Below the pieces are notes generated by a model. It was not told where the DNA came from. It ran no database searches and was given only the letters and a program-made list of their open reading frames with translations. A stretch of 64,000 nt of DNA from Phoenix dactylifera (lineage: Eukaryota > Streptophyta > Magnoliopsida > Arecales > Arecaceae). The position numbers and the translations under genes were made by a program. The stretch lies in contig NC_052399.1 in NCBI RefSeq assembly GCF_009389715.1, positions 17,673,646-17,737,645 on the forward strand. Reading direction: 5' to 3'. Numbering within the stretch: position 1 is the stretch's first letter; each line of letters starts with the position of its first letter. This document shows positions 62,608 to 64,000 of the stretch, in pieces.

Positions 62608-64000
62608 TCATTTCCTGGCTCTGGAGGCCCTCCTGGTGAGGACGATCCAGTAGAGCGAGCGGTAGGAGACAAAGAAGCCGAAGAGAACCCAGAGGTTGGC
62701 CCACCTCTGCCCCTTCCTCAGCCCCCTTCTCTCCAGGACGTCCCTCCCCGTCACCGCGCACTCCCCTCCCTCTCCCCACCCGAAGCACCGCCCTCCGTCC
62801 GCGCATCCAAACTCGTTGGCCAGCAGCGCGTCCAGCGAGTACTTATACGGCGACAGGTAGTGCACGAACAGCCAGTACTCGGGCATGCTCTCCTTCGCTA
62901 TGAAGTAACCCGAGAAGAGGAAAAAACCAGCTAAAGAGATGGTCACCAGCGACGTCCCGGCGATGTAGTTCGGTGCAAGAGAGCTCATGAGCAGGACGAA
63001 GGAGTTGGCGGTGAGCACCACGGCCCAGACGATGAGGACGAAGCAGGCGAAGGCGGTCCAGGAGGCGCAGAGGCCGACGAGGAAGTAGACGGCGACGCAG
63101 TAGAGGAGCGCGATGGCCAGGAGGTAGGGGAGGAAGACGAGGGTGTTGGCGGCGAGGTGGGAGGAGAGGCGGTAGAGCCCCGAGGAGGTCTCGCGGAGGA
63201 GGATGGGCCGCTCCACCACGAAGATGGGGAGGGTCTCGGTGGTGGAGGAGAGGAGGAAGGTGAGGGTGAAGGCGAAGAAGCCCAGCCGCTTGTGCACGCC
63301 CTCCTCGTCGTAGCCGACGTGAATGTAGATGCTTCCCAGAAGAAGTCCGACACCGAGAGCTTCGAGGGTGTTGGTCAGAAGAAGCTGTTTGGTCCGGTAG
63401 ATGATCTTCAAGAAGCGGTTGTAAAGAGCGAGAATTTCGCGAGCCCGAGAGCTTGTGTAAGGGATCTCTTCAATCTTGGTGGCGGCGGCGGCTTTCCTTT
63501 CGTCAGAGTAAGAGTTAGAGAGAGGAGCAGCGGTGGTGGGATGGGGGAGTTGGTGGAGGACTTCCAAGGCGTACTCGAGGGGGTTGAGAGGAGGGGGAAC
63601 GGAGAAATTGGAGTCGAGGAGGAAGCTGTCGAGGGAGGAGAGGGTGCCGTGGTGGAGGACAGAGCCCTTGGAGAGGAGGAGGAGGGAGTCGAGGGCGGAG
63701 AGCAGGCGGCAGCTGGGCTGGTGGATGGAGAGGACAACCGTGGTGGAGCGGGAGGCGGCGACGGAACGGAGCGACTGGAGGACGAGGAGGGCGTTAGCGC
63801 TGTCGAGGCCGGAGGTGGGCTCGTCAAGGAGCAGGACGCCGGGGTCGCGGAGGAGGGAGAGGCCAATGGAGATGCGGCGGCGCTCGCCACCGGAAAGGGC
63901 ACCGGAGAGGCGGGTGGAACCGAGGTGGGAGAGGCGGAGGTCCGCGAGGAGGGCCGCTACTGCAGCGGGGACGGCGGAAGGGTCCGGAAGTAGGAGGCGG
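62608..64000 (-). CDS. ABCG8: ABC transporter G family half-transporter, ABCG4/ABCG8-like (3' part, gene runs off right edge)
   Basis: An uninterrupted frame of 463 codons enters from the right edge. It carries the ABC signature LSGGERRRISIG (about 63890), Walker B LLLDEPTSGLDS (about 63820), the H-loop LSIHQPS, then a linker and the ABCG membrane domain with about six hydrophobic segments (for example LGVGLLLGSIYIHVG, LGFFAFTLTFLLSS, LAANTLVFLPYLLAIALLY, VLIVWAVVLTANSFVLLMSSLAPNYIAG, GFFLFSGYFI; longer ones quoted in parts). RPILLRETSSGLYRLSSH, YWLFVHYLSPYKYSLDALL and the final LWVLFGFFVSYRSLYWIVL are close, from memory, to Arabidopsis ABCG4/ABCG8. Walker A is outside the window. Half-transporters of this group form dimers in the plasma membrane and export lipids or signalling molecules; the substrate cannot be inferred. 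There is no intron in this part, as in that subgroup. The coding DNA is very GC-rich with G/C third positions. Confidence 0.93.
   Translation of the reverse strand, partial: RLLLPDPSAVPAAVAALLADLRLSHLGSTRLSGALSGGERRRISIGLSLLRDPGVLLLDEPTSGLDSANALLVLQSLRSVAASRSTTVVLSIHQPSCRLLSALDSLLLLSKGSVLHHGTLSSLDSFLLDSNFSVPPPLNPLEYALEVLHQLPHPTTAAPLSNSYSDERKAAAATKIEEIPYTSSRAREILALYNRFLKIIYRTKQLLLTNTLEALGVGLLLGSIYIHVGYDEEGVHKRLGFFAFTLTFLLSSTTETLPIFVVERPILLRETSSGLYRLSSHLAANTLVFLPYLLAIALLYCVAVYFLVGLCASWTAFACFVLIVWAVVLTANSFVLLMSSLAPNYIAGTSLVTISLAGFFLFSGYFIAKESMPEYWLFVHYLSPYKYSLDALLANEFGCADGGRCFGWGEGGECAVTGRDVLERRGLRKGQRWANLWVLFGFFVSYRSLYWIVLTRRASRARK

Noticed and set aside
63157-63993. 278-codon Glu/Gly-rich plus-strand frame
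   Set aside because: Antisense shadow of the GC-rich ABCG coding sequence, whose motifs are unmistakable on the minus strand.

Overview
This is plant nuclear DNA. The genes are split by GT-AG introns of up to about 7 kb, exons are GC-richer than the AT-rich flanks, and plant-type genes lie between retrotransposon and MITE debris. GC-rich first exons, long introns and the protein flavour suggest a monocot, perhaps a palm; that is inference, since nothing here names a species.

Layout. 1-6452 (minus): the first two coding exons of a PIAL-type SUMO ligase gene that runs off the left edge. 6752-13290: a tandem array with three ~1.8 kb units, each built of two related blocks that are themselves made of degenerate ~40 bp motifs, followed by a 392 bp hAT-type MITE with clean 8 bp target duplications (13396-13787). 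14454-15768 (plus): a two-exon LEA14 gene behind a promoter containing a tandem 273 bp duplication. 16816-26709 (minus): a complete four-exon PP1 catalytic subunit gene with a 7.1 kb first intron. 31234-35984 (plus): a complete four-exon TRAPPC1/BET5 gene. 38949-49711 (plus): a six-exon gene for a 798-residue protein I do not recognise. 50455-59505: a cluster of three non-LTR (L1-type LINE) copies, one nearly intact from the endonuclease onward and two decayed fragments on the minus strand. 59510-62550: AT-rich intergenic DNA with a GC-rich unexplained island. 62608-64000 (minus): the 3' part of an ABCG half-transporter gene closest to the ABCG4/ABCG8 group, running off the right edge.

The host genes are not a pathway; they are single genes of ordinary plant cell biology (SUMO ligation, dehydration protection, protein dephosphorylation, vesicle tethering, membrane export). 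LEA14 and PP1 are convergent; PP1 and TRAPPC1 are divergent across 4.5 kb.

The most interesting signals are structural. The middle unit of the 1.8 kb array looks like a crossover chimera of its neighbours. The LEA14 promoter has doubled an ABRE-like plus ACGCGT module, and a 33 bp repeat has copied the start of its reading frame into the leader. A very short LINE-type insertion (8 bp plus poly(A), with an 11 bp target duplication) sits upstream of the unknown gene and shares its last bases with the LINE 12 kb downstream. No CRISPR, operon, tRNA or rRNA gene was seen.
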